A DNA stretch of 64,000 bases from Achromobacter aloeverae (GCF_004121055.1 NZ_PYAL01000001.1:496001-560000), one strand, 5' to 3'; positions 24,905 to 35,890 are shown, numbered from the stretch's first letter. Translations and numbers: made by a program. Notes: a model not told the origin generated them from the letters alone.

Positions 24905-26128
24905 CTAGCGCGCCCGCCATTGCGGGTGGGCGCGCAGATCGCGCAGCCAGTGCTTCAGGCGCTCGATGTCCTCCAGCAGGCGCAGCTCCGCTGACAGGGT
25001 GCGTATGTCGTCGTGCAGCGAGGCGATGTCCTTGCGCAGGCAGCGCAGGACGCTGTCCGGGGTGACAGCGGCGGACGGGCGGATGCCGTAGGCGCGCCGG
25101 TAGTCCTCCTCGACGTGGCGGATTTCCTCGTCAAGGTCGGCCAGCTGCTCCGTGAGGATCTGGTTGTAGTGCTGCAAACGGTCTTCGCTGACGCCGTTGG
25201 CCGTGCCTTGGCCGACCTGTTCGACCTCTAGCCGCAGCGACAACAGCTTGAGCAGATCCCGTTTCTCATAGGCACGGTTGGCTTCCTGCATCAGCGCCGT
25301 CTTGCGCACCCGCTCTTGCGGATCCGGTTCGCGGTCGGGATGCAAGGCGCTGGCAAGTTTGCGGTAGACCTCGCGCAAGGACTTGCTGGCTTGCGCCCGC
25401 GCCGCTTCCAGCAATGCCGCCGCCTGATGCGGCGACTTGCCCGCCGCATCAGGCGCTGCGTTCTCGAGGGATTTTTTCCGCGCGGCCTGCCGCGCCGCCC
25501 TGGCCTTTTCCTTGGCGGCTTCCCGAGCCAGGCGCGCCCGCGTCTCCGCCTGCTCGTAGCGCTGGAATTCGTCGCCGAAGGTATCGCTGAAGTTATCGCC
25601 GAATTCGTCACTGAATTCATCACCGAATTCATCGCTGAATTGGCCACTGATCGGATCGGCACCGGGATCACTCCCAGGGTCGCGCTGCTCCGGATCGACC
25701 GGCGGCGCCTGGACTCGCCGCGGTCCGCGCTTTCCACGGCCGGCCGCTTCTTCGTCCGCCCCGGCGTGCATGTTGTGGATGGCCTTCAGGCCAGCATCGC
25801 CGCTCTCGGCGACCAGGGGCTCCGCCATCCAGGCGATCAGTTCCGACAAGGCCCGCCGTTCGCTTTTGGCCAGGTGCCTGCTGTCGTACGCTTCGTTGAG
25901 CCGATAGACCATCTTCACGCGCAGGTCCGTCGATTCACGCGCCAGCGGCAACAACGATTCGACGTACTGCTTGTGAAAGACGGACTGCATGGTTTCCCAC
26001 GCGCGCAAGCAGGCGCGGCGAGCCTGGATCTGTTCGGTCAGGGACCGGAACAGCTGTTGCGCGGCGGAAAGATCGGCCTCGCCGTGACCGGGCAAGAGAT
26101 CCACTGCCCGTACGCTCGCCTTGTCCAT
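24905..26128 (-). CDS. J-domain protein with acidic Phe-rich repeats
   Basis: 407 residues from the ATG at 26128. Helical N-terminal part (1-115), linker, then an unusual acidic repeat at 164-188 in which (S/G)D(E/N/T)F units recur every four residues, a charged coiled segment (190-220), and a J-domain with the diagnostic HPD at 263-265 (LREVYRKLASALHPD), followed by a long helical tail. J domains stimulate the ATPase of DnaK-type chaperones; the partner and clients are unknown. It is the last gene of the leftward run after lpdA, 65 bases downstream, but a role in pyruvate dehydrogenase assembly is only speculation. Not a canonical DnaJ (no G/F, zinc-finger or C-terminal domain). Confidence 0.8.
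   Translation of the reverse strand: MDKASVRAVDLLPGHGEADLSAAQQLFRSLTEQIQARRACLRAWETMQSVFHKQYVESLLPLARESTDLRVKMVYRLNEAYDSRHLAKSERRALSELIAWMAEPLVAESGDAGLKAIHNMHAGADEEAAGRGKRGPRRVQAPPVDPEQRDPGSDPGADPISGQFSDEFGDEFSDEFGDNFSDTFGDEFQRYEQAETRARLAREAAKEKARAARQAARKKSLENAAPDAAGKSPHQAAALLEAARAQASKSLREVYRKLASALHPDREPDPQERVRKTALMQEANRAYEKRDLLKLLSLRLEVEQVGQGTANGVSEDRLQHYNQILTEQLADLDEEIRHVEEDYRRAYGIRPSAAVTPDSVLRCLRKDIASLHDDIRTLSAELRLLEDIERLKHWLRDLRAHPQWRAR
25565..25639 (-). repeat. 12-base in-frame repeats encoding (S/G)DxF units
   Basis: About six near-identical 12-base units (GAATTCRTC-like on the plus strand) inside the J-domain gene encode alternating SDEF and GDEF tetrapeptides. Recent tandem expansion is likely, and copy number may vary between strains. 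Confidence 0.75.
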
Positions 26129-26193
26129 GGAAGATGCCCGTCCGCCGCGACGCCGGGGGGCAGCACCTGTGCGCCCCCCAGCCCGCCTGCTTC

Positions 26194-27993
26194 TTACTTC
26201 TTCTTCACCGGCGGCAGGTCCGTGCAGACCCCTTCGGCCACTTCCGCGGCCATGCCCACCGACTCGCCCAGCGTGGGATGCGGGTGGATGGTCTTCGCGA
26301 TATCCACGACATCCGCGCCCATTTCCACGGCCAGCGCCAGCTCGCTGATCAGGTCGCCGGCATGCGTACCCACGATGCCGCCGCCCAGGATGCGATGCGT
26401 TTCCGCATCGAAGATCAGCTTGGTGAAACCCTCGTCGCGGCCATTGGCGATGGCGCGGCCGGAGGCTGCCCAGGGAAACACGCCCTTCTCGATCTTCACG
26501 CCCTGTTTCTTGGCATCGTCCTCGGTCAGGCCTACCCAGGCCACTTCCGGATCGGTGTAGGCCACCGCCGGAATGACGCGAGCGTCGAAGAAGGATTTCT
26601 CGCCGAACGCGGCCTCGGCCGCCACATGGCCCTCGTGCACCGCCTTGTGCGCCAGCATGGGCTGGCCGACGATGTCGCCGATGGCGTAGATGTGCGGCAC
26701 ATTGGTGCGCATCTGCTTGTCGACTTCGATGAAGCCCCGATCCGTCACCGCGATGCCGGCCTTGTCGGCGCCGATCTTCTTGCCGTTGGGGCTGCGGCCG
26801 ACGGCCTGCAGCACCAGGTCGTAGCGCTGCGGTTCCTTGGGCGCGCCCTCGCCTTCGAAGGTGACGTAGATGCCGTCCTTGCGGGCTTCCGCGCCGACCG
26901 TCTTGGTCTTGAGCATGATGTTGTCGAAGCGCGGCGCATTCATCTTCTGCCACACCTTCACCAGGTCGCGATCCGCGCCCTGCATCAGGCCATCCAGCAT
27001 TTCCACCACGTCCAGGCGCGCGCCCAGCGTCGAGTACACCGTGCCCATTTCCAGGCCGATGATGCCGCCGCCGACGATCAGCATCTTCTTGGGGATGCTG
27101 CGCAGGAGCAGCGCGCCGGTCGAATCGACGATACGTTCGTCATCGGGCAGGAAAGGCAGGCGCACGGCCTGGCTGCCCGCCGCGATGATGGCGTTCTTGA
27201 AGCGGATGGTCTGGCTCTTGCCGTCGGCCGCCTTCACCGTCAGGTGATGCGGATCGGCGAACTCGCCAACGCCGGTCACCACGGTGACCTTGCGCATCTT
27301 GGCCATGCCGCCCAGGCCGCCGGTCAGCTTGCCGACCACGCTGTCCTTGAAGCTGCGCAGCTTGTCCAGGTCGATCTTGGGCTCACCGAAGGTAACGCCG
27401 TGATCGGCCAGGGCCTTCGCTTCCTCGATGACCGCCGCGACGTGCAGCAGCGCCTTCGAGGGTATGCAGCCCACGTTCAGGCAGACGCCGCCCAGCGTGG
27501 AATAGCGTTCGACCAGGACCGTCTTCATGCCGAGGTCGGCGGCGCGGAACGCGGCCGAATAGCCGCCGGGGCCGGCGCCCAGCACCAGCATGTCGCATTC
27601 CAGGTCGGCGCTGCCCGCGTAGCTGGACGCGGCCGGCGCGGGCGCGGGCGCGGCATTGGCGGCCGGCGGCGGCGCCGGCATCTTGGGGGCTTCCGCGGCG
27701 GGAGCCGCCTTGGATGCCGCGGCCGGGGCTGCATTGGACGCCGCGGCGGCATCGGCCGCCTCCAGCTCCAGCACCACCGACCCCATCGCCACCTTGTCGC
27801 CGACCTTCACCTTCACCGACTTCACCACCCCGCCTTGCGACGACGGGATCTCCATCGATGCCTTGTCCGACTCCACCGTGATCAGGCTTTGTTCCGCCTT
27901 GATCGTGTCGCCGGCGGACACCAGCACTTCGATGACTTCCACTTCCTTGAAGTCGCCGATATCGGGTACCTTGATTTCCACCGTATTGCTCAT
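26194..27993 (-). CDS. lpdA: Dihydrolipoyl dehydrogenase (E3) with N-terminal lipoyl domain
   Basis: 599 residues. The first about 80 form a lipoyl domain ([11 protein letters not shown], lipoyl Lys), then an Ala/Pro linker, then the flavoprotein disulfide reductase with redox pair [16 protein letters not shown] and the C-terminal catalytic HPHPTLGES. Reoxidises dihydrolipoyl groups of E2 with NAD+ as the last step of the pyruvate dehydrogenase complex. E3 with its own lipoyl domain is known in beta-proteobacteria and Neisseria. The lipoyl-coding DNA is about 96% identical to the first lipoyl domain of aceF. Third gene of aceE-aceF-lpdA, 12 bases after aceF. Confidence 0.96.
   Translation of the reverse strand: MSNTVEIKVPDIGDFKEVEVIEVLVSAGDTIKAEQSLITVESDKASMEIPSSQGGVVKSVKVKVGDKVAMGSVVLELEAADAAAASNAAPAAASKAAPAAEAPKMPAPPPAANAAPAPAPAASSYAGSADLECDMLVLGAGPGGYSAAFRAADLGMKTVLVERYSTLGGVCLNVGCIPSKALLHVAAVIEEAKALADHGVTFGEPKIDLDKLRSFKDSVVGKLTGGLGGMAKMRKVTVVTGVGEFADPHHLTVKAADGKSQTIRFKNAIIAAGSQAVRLPFLPDDERIVDSTGALLLRSIPKKMLIVGGGIIGLEMGTVYSTLGARLDVVEMLDGLMQGADRDLVKVWQKMNAPRFDNIMLKTKTVGAEARKDGIYVTFEGEGAPKEPQRYDLVLQAVGRSPNGKKIGADKAGIAVTDRGFIEVDKQMRTNVPHIYAIGDIVGQPMLAHKAVHEGHVAAEAAFGEKSFFDARVIPAVAYTDPEVAWVGLTEDDAKKQGVKIEKGVFPWAASGRAIANGRDEGFTKLIFDAETHRILGGGIVGTHAGDLISELALAVEMGADVVDIAKTIHPHPTLGESVGMAAEVAEGVCTDLPPVKKK
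27758..27993 (-). repeat. Lipoyl-domain DNA repeat, copy in lpdA
   Basis: 236 bases nearly identical to 29453-29688 in aceF, same orientation; I count nine mismatches by eye. Both start at the ATG. The pattern points to recent duplication or ongoing gene conversion between the two genes. Confidence 0.9.
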
Positions 27994-28005
27994 AGGGCTC
28001 CCCGG

Positions 28006-29688
28006 TTACAGCGCGATGCGGCGGAAGTCGGCCAGCAGCGCGCCCAGATAGGCATTGAAGCGGGCCGCGGCGGCGCCGTCGATGACGCGGTGGTCATAGG
28101 ACAGCGACAACGGCAGGATCAGGCGCGGCACGAACTCGCTGCCATTCCACACCGGCTTGCGGTCCGAGCGCGACACGCCCAGGATGGCCACTTCCGGCGC
28201 GTTGATGATGGGCGTGAAGTGCGTACCGCCTATGCCGCCCAGCGACGAGATCGAGAAGCAGCCGCCCTGCATTTCGGCCGGCGACAGCTTGCCGTCGCGC
28301 GCCTTCTTGGCCAGTTCGGAAGTTTCCTTGGCGATATCGAAGACGCCCTTCTTGTCGGCGTCGCGAATGACCGGCACCACCAGCCCGTTGGGCGTATCGG
28401 CAGCGAAACCGATGTGGTAGTACTGCTTGAGCACCAGGTTGTCGCCGTCCAGCGAGGCGTTGAACTCGGGGAATTTCTTCAGGGCCGCGACCACGCCCTT
28501 GATCAGGAACGCGAGCATGGTGACCTTGATGCCGGCCTTCTCGTTCTCCTTGTTCAGCGTCACGCGCAGCGCTTCCAGGTCGGTGATGTCCGCTTCGTCA
28601 TTGTTCGTGACGTGCGGGATCATGACCCAGTTGCGATGCAGGTTGGCGCCGGAAATCTTCTTGATGCGCGACAGCGGCTTGGCTTCGACCGGACCGAACT
28701 TGGCGAAGTCGACCTGCGGCCACGGCAGCACGCTCAGGCCACCGCCGGCCGCGGCCGGCGCGCCCGCGGCGGCGGACACGCCGCCAGCCAGCGCCTGCTT
28801 GACGAAATTGCGGACGTCGTCCTGCGTGATGCGGTCCTTGGGGCCCGAGCCCTTCACGCGGGCCAGGTCCACGCCCAGTTCGCGGGCGAACTTGCGCACC
28901 GACGGCGACGCATGGGGCAGTTGGCCGGGCTTGAGCGCGGACGCTTCCAGCGCGGCGGCCGGGCGGGACGCCGCCTGGGCAGCCTGGGCCGGCGCGGCCT
29001 CGGCTTTGCTTGCCGAAGCCTGGGCCGGAGCCGCCTCGGCCTTGGCCGCGGCAGCGCTGTCCGCCTTCGGCGCGGCGGCAGGCGCGGCGCCGCCGCCCTC
29101 GACCACCAGCAGCACGGAGCCCTTGGACACCTTGTCGCCCACCTTGACCTTGATGGACTTGACCACGCCGCCTTGCGACGCGGGGATCTCCATCGACGCC
29201 TTGTCGGACTCCACGGTGACCAGGCTTTGCTCGGCCTTGATCGTGTCGCCGACCGCGACCATCACCTCGATGACTTCCACTTCCTTGAAGTCGCCGATAT
29301 CGGGCACGGTGACTTCAGCCTCGCCACCGCCCTGGGCCGGCGCGGCGGCCGGCGCGGGCGCTTCGGCCTTGGGCGCGGCGGGGGCCGCGGCAGCCTGGGC
29401 CTTGGGCGCTTCGGCGGCCGTGGCTGCATTGGACGTGGCGGCGGCGTCACCCGCCTCCAGCTCCAGCACCACCGACCCCATCGCCACCTTGTCGCCGACC
29501 TTCACCTTCACCGACTTCACCACCCCGCCTTGCGACGACGGGATCTCCATCGACGCCTTGTCCGATTCGACCGTGATCAGGCTTTGCTCCGCCTTGATCG
29601 TGTCGCCGGGCGCCACCAGGACCTCGATGACTTCCACTTCCTTGAAGTCGCCGATATCGGGTACCTTGATTTCCACCGTATTGCTCAT
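28006..29688 (-). CDS. aceF: Dihydrolipoamide acetyltransferase (E2) of pyruvate dehydrogenase
   Basis: 560 residues. Two lipoyl domains (about 1-80 and 120-195, each with DKASMEIP), Ala/Pro/Lys-rich linkers, peripheral-subunit-binding domain ([20 protein letters not shown], near 260), and the catalytic acetyltransferase core ending with [18 protein letters not shown] (HxxxDG active site). Transfers the acetyl group to CoA and forms the core of the complex. Eleven bases downstream of aceE, one transcript. The two lipoyl domains are more different from each other than the first is from that of lpdA. Confidence 0.97.
   Translation of the reverse strand: MSNTVEIKVPDIGDFKEVEVIEVLVAPGDTIKAEQSLITVESDKASMEIPSSQGGVVKSVKVKVGDKVAMGSVVLELEAGDAAATSNAATAAEAPKAQAAAAPAAPKAEAPAPAAAPAQGGGEAEVTVPDIGDFKEVEVIEVMVAVGDTIKAEQSLVTVESDKASMEIPASQGGVVKSIKVKVGDKVSKGSVLLVVEGGGAAPAAAPKADSAAAAKAEAAPAQASASKAEAAPAQAAQAASRPAAALEASALKPGQLPHASPSVRKFARELGVDLARVKGSGPKDRITQDDVRNFVKQALAGGVSAAAGAPAAAGGGLSVLPWPQVDFAKFGPVEAKPLSRIKKISGANLHRNWVMIPHVTNNDEADITDLEALRVTLNKENEKAGIKVTMLAFLIKGVVAALKKFPEFNASLDGDNLVLKQYYHIGFAADTPNGLVVPVIRDADKKGVFDIAKETSELAKKARDGKLSPAEMQGGCFSISSLGGIGGTHFTPIINAPEVAILGVSRSDRKPVWNGSEFVPRLILPLSLSYDHRVIDGAAAARFNAYLGALLADFRRIAL
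29453..29688 (-). repeat. Lipoyl-domain DNA repeat, copy in aceF
   Basis: Partner of the repeat at 27758-27993 (236 bases, about nine mismatches). Recombination between the direct copies would delete most of aceF and fuse its first codons to lpdA. Confidence 0.9.
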
Positions 29689-29699
29689 CTGTCTGACCC

Positions 29700-32408
29700 T
29701 CAGGCGTATTGGGGGTTGGCTTTATTGGGATCGATGCCGTACTTCTTGATGGCTTCGGCGACCTTGGCGACCGGGACCGTGCCCTCGTCGGCCAGCGCCT
29801 TCAATGCCGACAGTACAACGAAGTGGCGATCCACTTCAAAGTGCTCGCGCAGCTTGGAGCGGAAATCCGAACGGCCGAAGCCGTCGGTGCCCAGCACGCG
29901 ATAGTCGCGGCCCTTGGGCATGAAGGGGCGGATCTGGTCGGCGAACAGCTTCATGTAGTCGGTCGACGCGATGATGGGGCCCGTGGTCTTTTCCAGCTGC
30001 TGGGTCACGAAAGGCACCTGCGGCTTCTTGTCTTCCGGATGCAGCAGGTTGTGGCGCTCGGCATCCAGGCCGTCGCGGCGCAGCAGCGTGAAGCTGGTGA
30101 CGCTCCACAGGTCCGAACCGATGCCCCAGTCCGCTTCCAGCAGTTCCTGGGCGGCCTGCACTTCGCGCAGGATGGTGCCGGAGCCCATCAACTGCACGCG
30201 CTGCTTGCCCTTGCCGACGCTCTTGAGCTTGTACATGCCGCGCACGATGCCTTCCTCGTCGCCGGCGGTCAGGCCAGGCTGCGGGTAGTTCTCGTTCATC
30301 ACGGTCAGGTAGTAGTACACGTTCTCCTGGTTCTCGACCATGCGGCGCAGGCCGTCCTGGACGATGACCGCGAGTTCGTGCGCGTAGGTCGGGTCGTAGG
30401 GGACGCAATTCGGAATGGTCGCGGCCATCAGGTGGCTATGGCCATCCTCGTGCTGCAAGCCTTCGCCGTTGAGCGTGGTGCGGCCGGCGGTGCCGCCGAT
30501 CAGGAAGCCGCGCGCCTGCATGTCGCCGGCGGCCCAGGCCAGGTCTCCGATACGCTGGAAGCCGAACATCGAGTAGTACACGAAGAACGGGATCATGATG
30601 CGGTTGTTCGTCGAGTAAGACGTGGCCGCGGCGATCCACGAGCTCATGGCGCCCGCTTCGTTGATGCCTTCCTGCAGCAGCTGGCCGTCGGCGGACTCCT
30701 TGTAGTACATGACCTGGTCCTTGTCGACCGGCACGTACTTCTGGCCTTCCGGCGCGTAGATGCCGATCTGGCGGAACAGGCCTTCCATACCGAAGGTGCG
30801 CGATTCGTCGGCCAGGATGGGCACGACGCGCGGGCCCAGCTGCTTGTCGCGCAGGATCTGGTTCAGCGTGCGCACGAAAGCCTGGGTGGTGGAAATCTCG
30901 CGCCCTTCCTGGGTCGGTTCCAGCACGGACTTGAAGGCGTCCAGCGCCGGCGCCTTGAGCTGCTCGTCGGCCTTGACGCGACGCGCGGGCAGGTAGCCGC
31001 CCAGCGCCTTGCGGCGTTCATGCAGGTACTTCATTTCCGGCGAATCCTCGGCCGGCTTGTAGTACGGCAGCTTTTCCAGCTGGTCGTCGGGGATGGGAAT
31101 GCCGAAGCGGTCGCGGAATTCGCGGATCGAGTCCAGCTCCAGCTTCTTCTGCTGGTGGGTGGGGTTCTTGGCCTGGCCCACGTGGCCCATGCCGTAGCCC
31201 TTGATGGTCTTGGCCAGGATGACGGTGGGCTGGCCCTTGTGCGCCGTGGCGGCGGAGAAGGCCGCGTACACCTTGTGCGGATCGTGGCCGCCGCGATTCA
31301 GGCGCCAGATGTCCTCGTCGCTCATGCGCGCGACCATGGCCAGCAGCTGCGGGTGCTTGCCGAAGAAGTTCTCGCGCACGAACTTGCCGTCATTGGCCTT
31401 GTAGGCCTGGTATTCGCCGTCGACGGTCTCTTCCATCACGCGGCGCAGGATGCCTTCCTTGTCGTGGGCCAGCAGGGGATCCCAGTAGCCGCCCCAGATC
31501 AGCTTGATGACGTTCCAGCCGCTGCCGCGGAAGTCGCCTTCCAGTTCCTGGATGATCTTGCCGTTGCCGCGCACCGGACCGTCCAGGCGTTGCAGGTTGC
31601 AGTTGATCACGAAGATCAGGTTGTCCAGCTTTTCACGCGCGGCCAGGGCGATGGCGCCCAGCGATTCCGGCTCGTCCATTTCGCCGTCGCCGCAGAACAC
31701 CCAGACCTTGCGGTTGGACGTGTCGGCAATGCCGCGGGCGTGCAGGTACTTGAGGAAACGCGCCTGGTAGATGGCGGTCAGCGGGCCCAGGCCCATGGAC
31801 ACGGTGGGGAACTGCCAGAACTCCGGCATCAGCTTGGGATGCGGATAGGAGGACAGGCCCTTGCCGTCCACTTCCTGGCGGAAATGGTTCAGCTGGTCCT
31901 CGGTCAGGCGGCCTTCCAGGTAGGCACGGCCGTAGACGCCGGGCGAGGAGTGGCCCTGGAAGTACACCAGGTCGCCGCCGCGCTCGGCGGTCTCGGCGTG
32001 CCAGAAGTGGTTCTGGCCGGTGCCTATCATGGTCGCCAGCGACGCGAACGAGGCGATGTGGCCGCCCAGGTCGCCGCCGTCGGGCGGGTTATGCTTGTTG
32101 GCCCGGACCACCATCGCCATCGCGTTCCAGCGCACATAGGAGCGGATGCGCGCCTCCAGCTCCAGGTTGCCGGGATGCGCCGGCTCCAGGCCAGGAGGAA
32201 TCGTGTTCACATAGGCGGTGTTGGGCGAATACGGGATGTGCGCGCCGGAGCGGCGAGCCTCGTCGATCAGGCGCTCAAGCAGGTAGTGGGCGCGCTGCGG
32301 ACCTTCGCGTTCCAGCACCGCCGCCAGGGCTTCGAGCCACTCCTGAGTTTCTAGGGTGTCTTCATCGTTGGCGGCCGTATAGGCGCCAGCCTGGGCGTTA
32401 GAGGACAT
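29700..32408 (-). CDS. aceE: Pyruvate dehydrogenase E1 component, homodimeric type
   Basis: 902 residues, normal for the alpha2-type E1. Thiamine-diphosphate motif [10 protein letters not shown]...[16 protein letters not shown] is intact, as are the N-terminal [18 protein letters not shown] region and the [18 protein letters not shown] stretch of the pyrimidine-binding domain. Decarboxylates pyruvate and acetylates the lipoyl groups of AceF. First gene of the operon; its promoter lies in the 259-base gap shared with the divergent sensor kinase. No pdhR is adjacent; the neighbouring two-component system is the closest candidate regulator. Confidence 0.97.
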   Translation of the reverse strand: MSSNAQAGAYTAANDEDTLETQEWLEALAAVLEREGPQRAHYLLERLIDEARRSGAHIPYSPNTAYVNTIPPGLEPAHPGNLELEARIRSYVRWNAMAMVVRANKHNPPDGGDLGGHIASFASLATMIGTGQNHFWHAETAERGGDLVYFQGHSSPGVYGRAYLEGRLTEDQLNHFRQEVDGKGLSSYPHPKLMPEFWQFPTVSMGLGPLTAIYQARFLKYLHARGIADTSNRKVWVFCGDGEMDEPESLGAIALAAREKLDNLIFVINCNLQRLDGPVRGNGKIIQELEGDFRGSGWNVIKLIWGGYWDPLLAHDKEGILRRVMEETVDGEYQAYKANDGKFVRENFFGKHPQLLAMVARMSDEDIWRLNRGGHDPHKVYAAFSAATAHKGQPTVILAKTIKGYGMGHVGQAKNPTHQQKKLELDSIREFRDRFGIPIPDDQLEKLPYYKPAEDSPEMKYLHERRKALGGYLPARRVKADEQLKAPALDAFKSVLEPTQEGREISTTQAFVRTLNQILRDKQLGPRVVPILADESRTFGMEGLFRQIGIYAPEGQKYVPVDKDQVMYYKESADGQLLQEGINEAGAMSSWIAAATSYSTNNRIMIPFFVYYSMFGFQRIGDLAWAAGDMQARGFLIGGTAGRTTLNGEGLQHEDGHSHLMAATIPNCVPYDPTYAHELAVIVQDGLRRMVENQENVYYYLTVMNENYPQPGLTAGDEEGIVRGMYKLKSVGKGKQRVQLMGSGTILREVQAAQELLEADWGIGSDLWSVTSFTLLRRDGLDAERHNLLHPEDKKPQVPFVTQQLEKTTGPIIASTDYMKLFADQIRPFMPKGRDYRVLGTDGFGRSDFRSKLREHFEVDRHFVVLSALKALADEGTVPVAKVAEAIKKYGIDPNKANPQYA

Positions 32409-32570
32409 CGTGTGTCTCCTGAAGGGTTGTGGCCGCGCGCTGCGATAGCGGAGCGGGCAAGAATAACCGGCCTGGACAGCCTTTTCCCTCGGGTTTATGA
32501 CAGAGGAATATGGCCAGGCCGTGTCGTTTGAGCGGCATTCTAGGAATAAGAATAGTCGCTCGCAAGCAAA

Positions 32571-32629
32571 ATTTCATGTTGCGGTACGACATTTCATAAT
32601 GCGAAACCTGAAATTATCGCGATGCGAAA
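32571..32629. promoter_or_regulatory. Cluster of ATTTCAT / TGCGAAA boxes between aceE and the sensor kinase
   Basis: ATTTCAT occurs at 32571 and 32591, TGCGAAA at 32600 and 32623, all within 60 bases; together they make nested inverted repeats such as TTTC-N7-GAAA (32592-32606). The cluster sits in the divergent control region and may be bound by the FixJ-type regulator or another pyruvate-responsive protein. Inference. Confidence 0.4.
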
Positions 32630-32667
32630 TGACCGGCTAAAATGCCGGCAGTCTTTCCGGTACAGCC

Positions 32668-34422
32668 ATGGCCAGCGCCCCCAAGTCGAACATCCCCACG
32701 CCGTTCCACGATCACGCCCGCCTGCGCCGGCGCGGTCTGTACTGGCTGACGCCCGTCCTCGTCCTGGTGCTCTATATATGTGTGATGGGGGTCTTTTTCT
32801 GGCTCCAGCGCATCCACGACGACAGCGTCATGTTTGTCACCATCGACCAGGAAATGCGCCAGCAGCGCCTGCTGTGGGTGGTGCTGGCCCTGTCCTGCGT
32901 GATCGTGATCAGCCTGCTGATGCTCTGGCGCTACACGCGCTTCCGCTCGCACGCCGAGGCTGCCCTGATCGCCGAGACCGGTTTTCGGCGCGCCATGGAA
33001 AACTCCATGTCCACCGGCATGCGCGTACTCGACATGGACGGCCGCATCTCCTATGTCAATCCGGCCTTCTGCCGGATGATAGGCTGGAACGAGGCCGACC
33101 TGATCGGCCGCAGCCCGCCCTTCCCCTACTGGGTGCCGGGACGCCACGATCAGCATCAGCACACGCTGGACATCCTGACGTCCGGCAAGACGCCCAGCAG
33201 CGGCCTGGAGGTCGAGGCGCAGCGGCGCGACGGCTCGCGCTTCACGGCGCGCATGTACGTATCGCCCCTGCTGGACCCCAACGGCAACCAGATCGGCTGG
33301 ATGACGTCCATGACCGACATCACCGAACCCAAGCGCATACGCGAGGCCCTGACGGCGGCGCACGAGCGCTTCATGACGGTGCTGGAAGGCCTGGACGACG
33401 CCATCTCCGTGACCGCCGACACCCATGACGGCCTGGAGCTGCTATTCGCCAACCGCACCTACCGGCGCGTCTTCGGCGCCCAGACGGGCGGCCACGACGA
33501 GTTGCTGGCGGGCCGGCGCGGCCGTTTCACCGACGAATCCGTGGAGGTTTTCTCGCCCTCGGTGCAGCGTTGGTTCGAGGTGCATCACCGCATGCTGGCC
33601 TGGACCGACGGCCGCCGGGTGCGCCTGCAGGTGGCGCGCGACATCACCGAACGCCGCAACCACGAGGAAGCGTCGCGCGTACAGCAGGAGAAGATCCAGC
33701 TGACCAGCCGCCTGACCACCATGGGGGAAATGGCGTCCTCGCTGGCCCACGAGCTGAACCAGCCGCTGACGGCGATCGCCAACTACAGCATGGGCGCGGT
33801 GGCGCTGGTCAAGGCTGGCCATACCAACCCGCGCATGCTGCTGCCGGCCCTGGAGAAGGCCGCCGCGCAGGCCGAGCGCGCCGGCAAGATCATCAGCCGC
33901 ATCCGCGAGTTCGTGAAGCGCAGCGAGCCGCGGCGCCAGCGGGTGGCGATCGGCGGCATCGTGGAAAACGCCATCGGCTTCGCCGAGATCGACGCCCGCA
34001 AGCGCCGCATCCGCATCGAAAGCTTCGTGCCGTCGAACGCGCCCGAAGTGCTGGCCGACCCCATCCTGATCGAACAGGTGCTGTTGAACCTGCTCAAGAA
34101 CGGGCTGGAGGCCATGGAAAACAGTGAATCCGACGAGCTGAAGGTCGCCGTCATCCCGCACGAGCAGCAGCTGGAAGTGGCGGTGGTCGACCGCGGCCAT
34201 GGCCTGGCCGACCCCGAACGCCTGTTCGAACCCTTTTTCAGCACCAAGTCCCAGGGCCTGGGCATGGGCCTGAATATCTGCCGTACCATTATCGAATCGC
34301 ACCACGGCCGCCTTTGGGCGGATCCCAACCCGGCAGGCGGTACCATCTTCCGCTTTACCCTGCCCTGCGCCGCGCCACAATCGCAGTCGCAGACTGACCA
34401 GTCCGAGGAGCTCCACGCATGA
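32668..34422 (+). CDS. Membrane sensor histidine kinase with PAS domains
   Basis: 584 residues. Two N-terminal membrane spans (about 25-50, LTPVLVLVLYICVMGVFF, and 70-92, WVVLALSCVIVISLLMLW) enclose a very short periplasmic loop of about 20 residues, so the signal is likely sensed in the membrane or cytoplasm. PAS domains at about 105-230 and 230-330, dimerisation/phosphoacceptor helix SSLAHELNQPLTAIANYS (His near 363), and the ATPase domain with LLNLLKNGLEAM and GLGMGLNICRTI. FixL/DctB-like type. The last codons overlap the response regulator by 4 bases. Probably partner of that regulator; its location divergent from aceE hints at control of central carbon flux, but the signal is unknown. 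Confidence 0.92.
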   Translation: MASAPKSNIPTPFHDHARLRRRGLYWLTPVLVLVLYICVMGVFFWLQRIHDDSVMFVTIDQEMRQQRLLWVVLALSCVIVISLLMLWRYTRFRSHAEAALIAETGFRRAMENSMSTGMRVLDMDGRISYVNPAFCRMIGWNEADLIGRSPPFPYWVPGRHDQHQHTLDILTSGKTPSSGLEVEAQRRDGSRFTARMYVSPLLDPNGNQIGWMTSMTDITEPKRIREALTAAHERFMTVLEGLDDAISVTADTHDGLELLFANRTYRRVFGAQTGGHDELLAGRRGRFTDESVEVFSPSVQRWFEVHHRMLAWTDGRRVRLQVARDITERRNHEEASRVQQEKIQLTSRLTTMGEMASSLAHELNQPLTAIANYSMGAVALVKAGHTNPRMLLPALEKAAAQAERAGKIISRIREFVKRSEPRRQRVAIGGIVENAIGFAEIDARKRRIRIESFVPSNAPEVLADPILIEQVLLNLLKNGLEAMENSESDELKVAVIPHEQQLEVAVVDRGHGLADPERLFEPFFSTKSQGLGMGLNICRTIIESHHGRLWADPNPAGGTIFRFTLPCAAPQSQSQTDQSEELHA

Positions 34423-35045
34423 ACACCCCTATTCCGTCGAGCACGGTATACATAGTCGACGACGACGAAGCCGTCCGCGATTCGCTGCGCTGGCTGCTGG
34501 AGGCCAATGGCTACCGTGTGCGCGCCTATCCCAGCGCGGAGAACTTCCTGGAAGACTACGACCCCAACCTGGTCGGCGTGCTGATCGCCGACGTGCGCAT
34601 GCCCGGCATGAGCGGCCTGGAATTGCAGGAGCAGTTGATCGCACGCCAGGCCCCGCTGCCCATCGTCTTCATCACCGGCCACGGCGACGTGCCGATGGCG
34701 GTGACCACGATGAAGAAAGGCGCCATCGATTTCCTGGAAAAGCCCTTCAACGAATCGGACCTGCGGGAAATCGTCGCCCGCATGCTGGAGCAGGCCACGC
34801 AGCGCGTGTCCAAGTTCCAGGCCCAGCGCGACCATGAAGCCATGCTGGCGCGCCTGACCGCGCGCGAGCAGCAGGTCCTGGAGCGCATCGTCGCCGGCCG
34901 CCTGAACAAGCAGATCGCCGACGACCTGGGCATCAGCATCAAGACCGTGGAAGCGCATCGCGCGAACATCATGGAAAAACTGGAAGTCACGACCGTGGCC
35001 GACCTGATGAAGGTGGCCCTGGCAAAACCCGAGGCACACGCATGA
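34419..35045 (+). CDS. FixJ/TodT-type response regulator with LuxR HTH
   Basis: 208 residues. Receiver domain with the acidic pocket [11 protein letters not shown], the phosphoacceptor Asp in [12 protein letters not shown] (near residue 56) and the conserved Lys of [11 protein letters not shown]-terminal LuxR/NarL helix-turn-helix [28 protein letters not shown]...[12 protein letters not shown]. Translationally coupled to the kinase gene and to folD (4-base overlaps on both sides). Target genes unknown; the aceE promoter next door is a candidate. Confidence 0.95.
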   Translation: MNTPIPSSTVYIVDDDEAVRDSLRWLLEANGYRVRAYPSAENFLEDYDPNLVGVLIADVRMPGMSGLELQEQLIARQAPLPIVFITGHGDVPMAVTTMKKGAIDFLEKPFNESDLREIVARMLEQATQRVSKFQAQRDHEAMLARLTAREQQVLERIVAGRLNKQIADDLGISIKTVEAHRANIMEKLEVTTVADLMKVALAKPEAHA

Positions 35046-35890
35046 CGGCACGTATCATCGACGGCGCGGCGCTGTCGCAGAAAATCCGCGAGGAGGTCGC
35101 GCAACGCGTGGCGAAACTGGCCGGGACCGGCGTGCGCCCCGGCCTGGCCGTCGTGCTGGTGGGCGAGGATCCCGCCTCGCAGGTCTATGTGCGCAACAAG
35201 GTCGCCGCCTGCGAGAAGGCCGGCCTGTATTCCAAGAAGGAGCAGTATCCGGCCAGCATGAGCGAGGCCGAACTGCTGCAGCGCATCGAAGTCCTCAATG
35301 GCGATCCCACCATCCATGGCATCCTGGTGCAGTTGCCGCTGCCGCCCCACATGGACAGCCACAAGGTGATCGAGGCCATCGCCGCGGACAAGGACGTGGA
35401 CGGTTTCCATATCAGCAACGCCGGCCTGTTGATGACGGGCCAGCCGCTGTTCCGCCCCTGCACGCCCTATGGCGTGATGAAGATGCTGGAAGCGGAGAAC
35501 GTGCCCCTGCGCGGCGCCGAGGCCGTCATCGTGGGCGCCAGCAATATCGTCGGCAAGCCCATGGCCATGCTGCTGCTGGCCGCGGGCGCCACCGTGACGC
35601 TGTGCAATTCGAAGACGCGCGACCTGGGCGCGCAGACCCGCCGCGCCGACGTGCTGGTGGTGGCCACGGGCAAGGCGGGCATCGTCAAGGGCGACATGAT
35701 CAAGCCCGGCGCGGTGGTGATCGACGTGGGGATCAATCGCGGCGCCGACGGCAAGCTGTGCGGCGACGTCGACTTCGCGTCCGCCCGCGAAGTGGCCGGC
35801 GCCATCACGCCCGTGCCCGGCGGCGTCGGTCCGATGACCATCGCGATGCTGCTGGTCAACACGGTGGAAGCCGCTGAACGACTGGGCTGA
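35042..35890 (+). CDS. folD: Methylenetetrahydrofolate dehydrogenase / cyclohydrolase
   Basis: 282 residues, standard length. Interconverts 5,10-methylene-THF, methenyl-THF and 10-formyl-THF with NADP. Seen: [20 protein letters not shown], the catalytic Lys in that stretch, [24 protein letters not shown] and the Rossmann loop [14 protein letters not shown]. Overlaps the response-regulator gene by 4 bases, an odd partnership for a housekeeping folate enzyme; it may simply use the same promoter. Confidence 0.97.
   Translation: MTARIIDGAALSQKIREEVAQRVAKLAGTGVRPGLAVVLVGEDPASQVYVRNKVAACEKAGLYSKKEQYPASMSEAELLQRIEVLNGDPTIHGILVQLPLPPHMDSHKVIEAIAADKDVDGFHISNAGLLMTGQPLFRPCTPYGVMKMLEAENVPLRGAEAVIVGASNIVGKPMAMLLLAAGATVTLCNSKTRDLGAQTRRADVLVVATGKAGIVKGDMIKPGAVVIDVGINRGADGKLCGDVDFASAREVAGAITPVPGGVGPMTIAMLLVNTVEAAERLG

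Noticed and set aside
26134-29904. 1256-codon open frame antisense to lpdA and aceF, with internal repeats
   Set aside because: Shadow of the lipoyl-domain repeats on the other strand; His/Leu/Arg-rich pseudo-protein. The forward genes have intact catalytic motifs.
29709-32354. 881-codon open frame antisense to aceE
   Set aside because: Same cause; aceE is a full-length conserved enzyme on the other strand.
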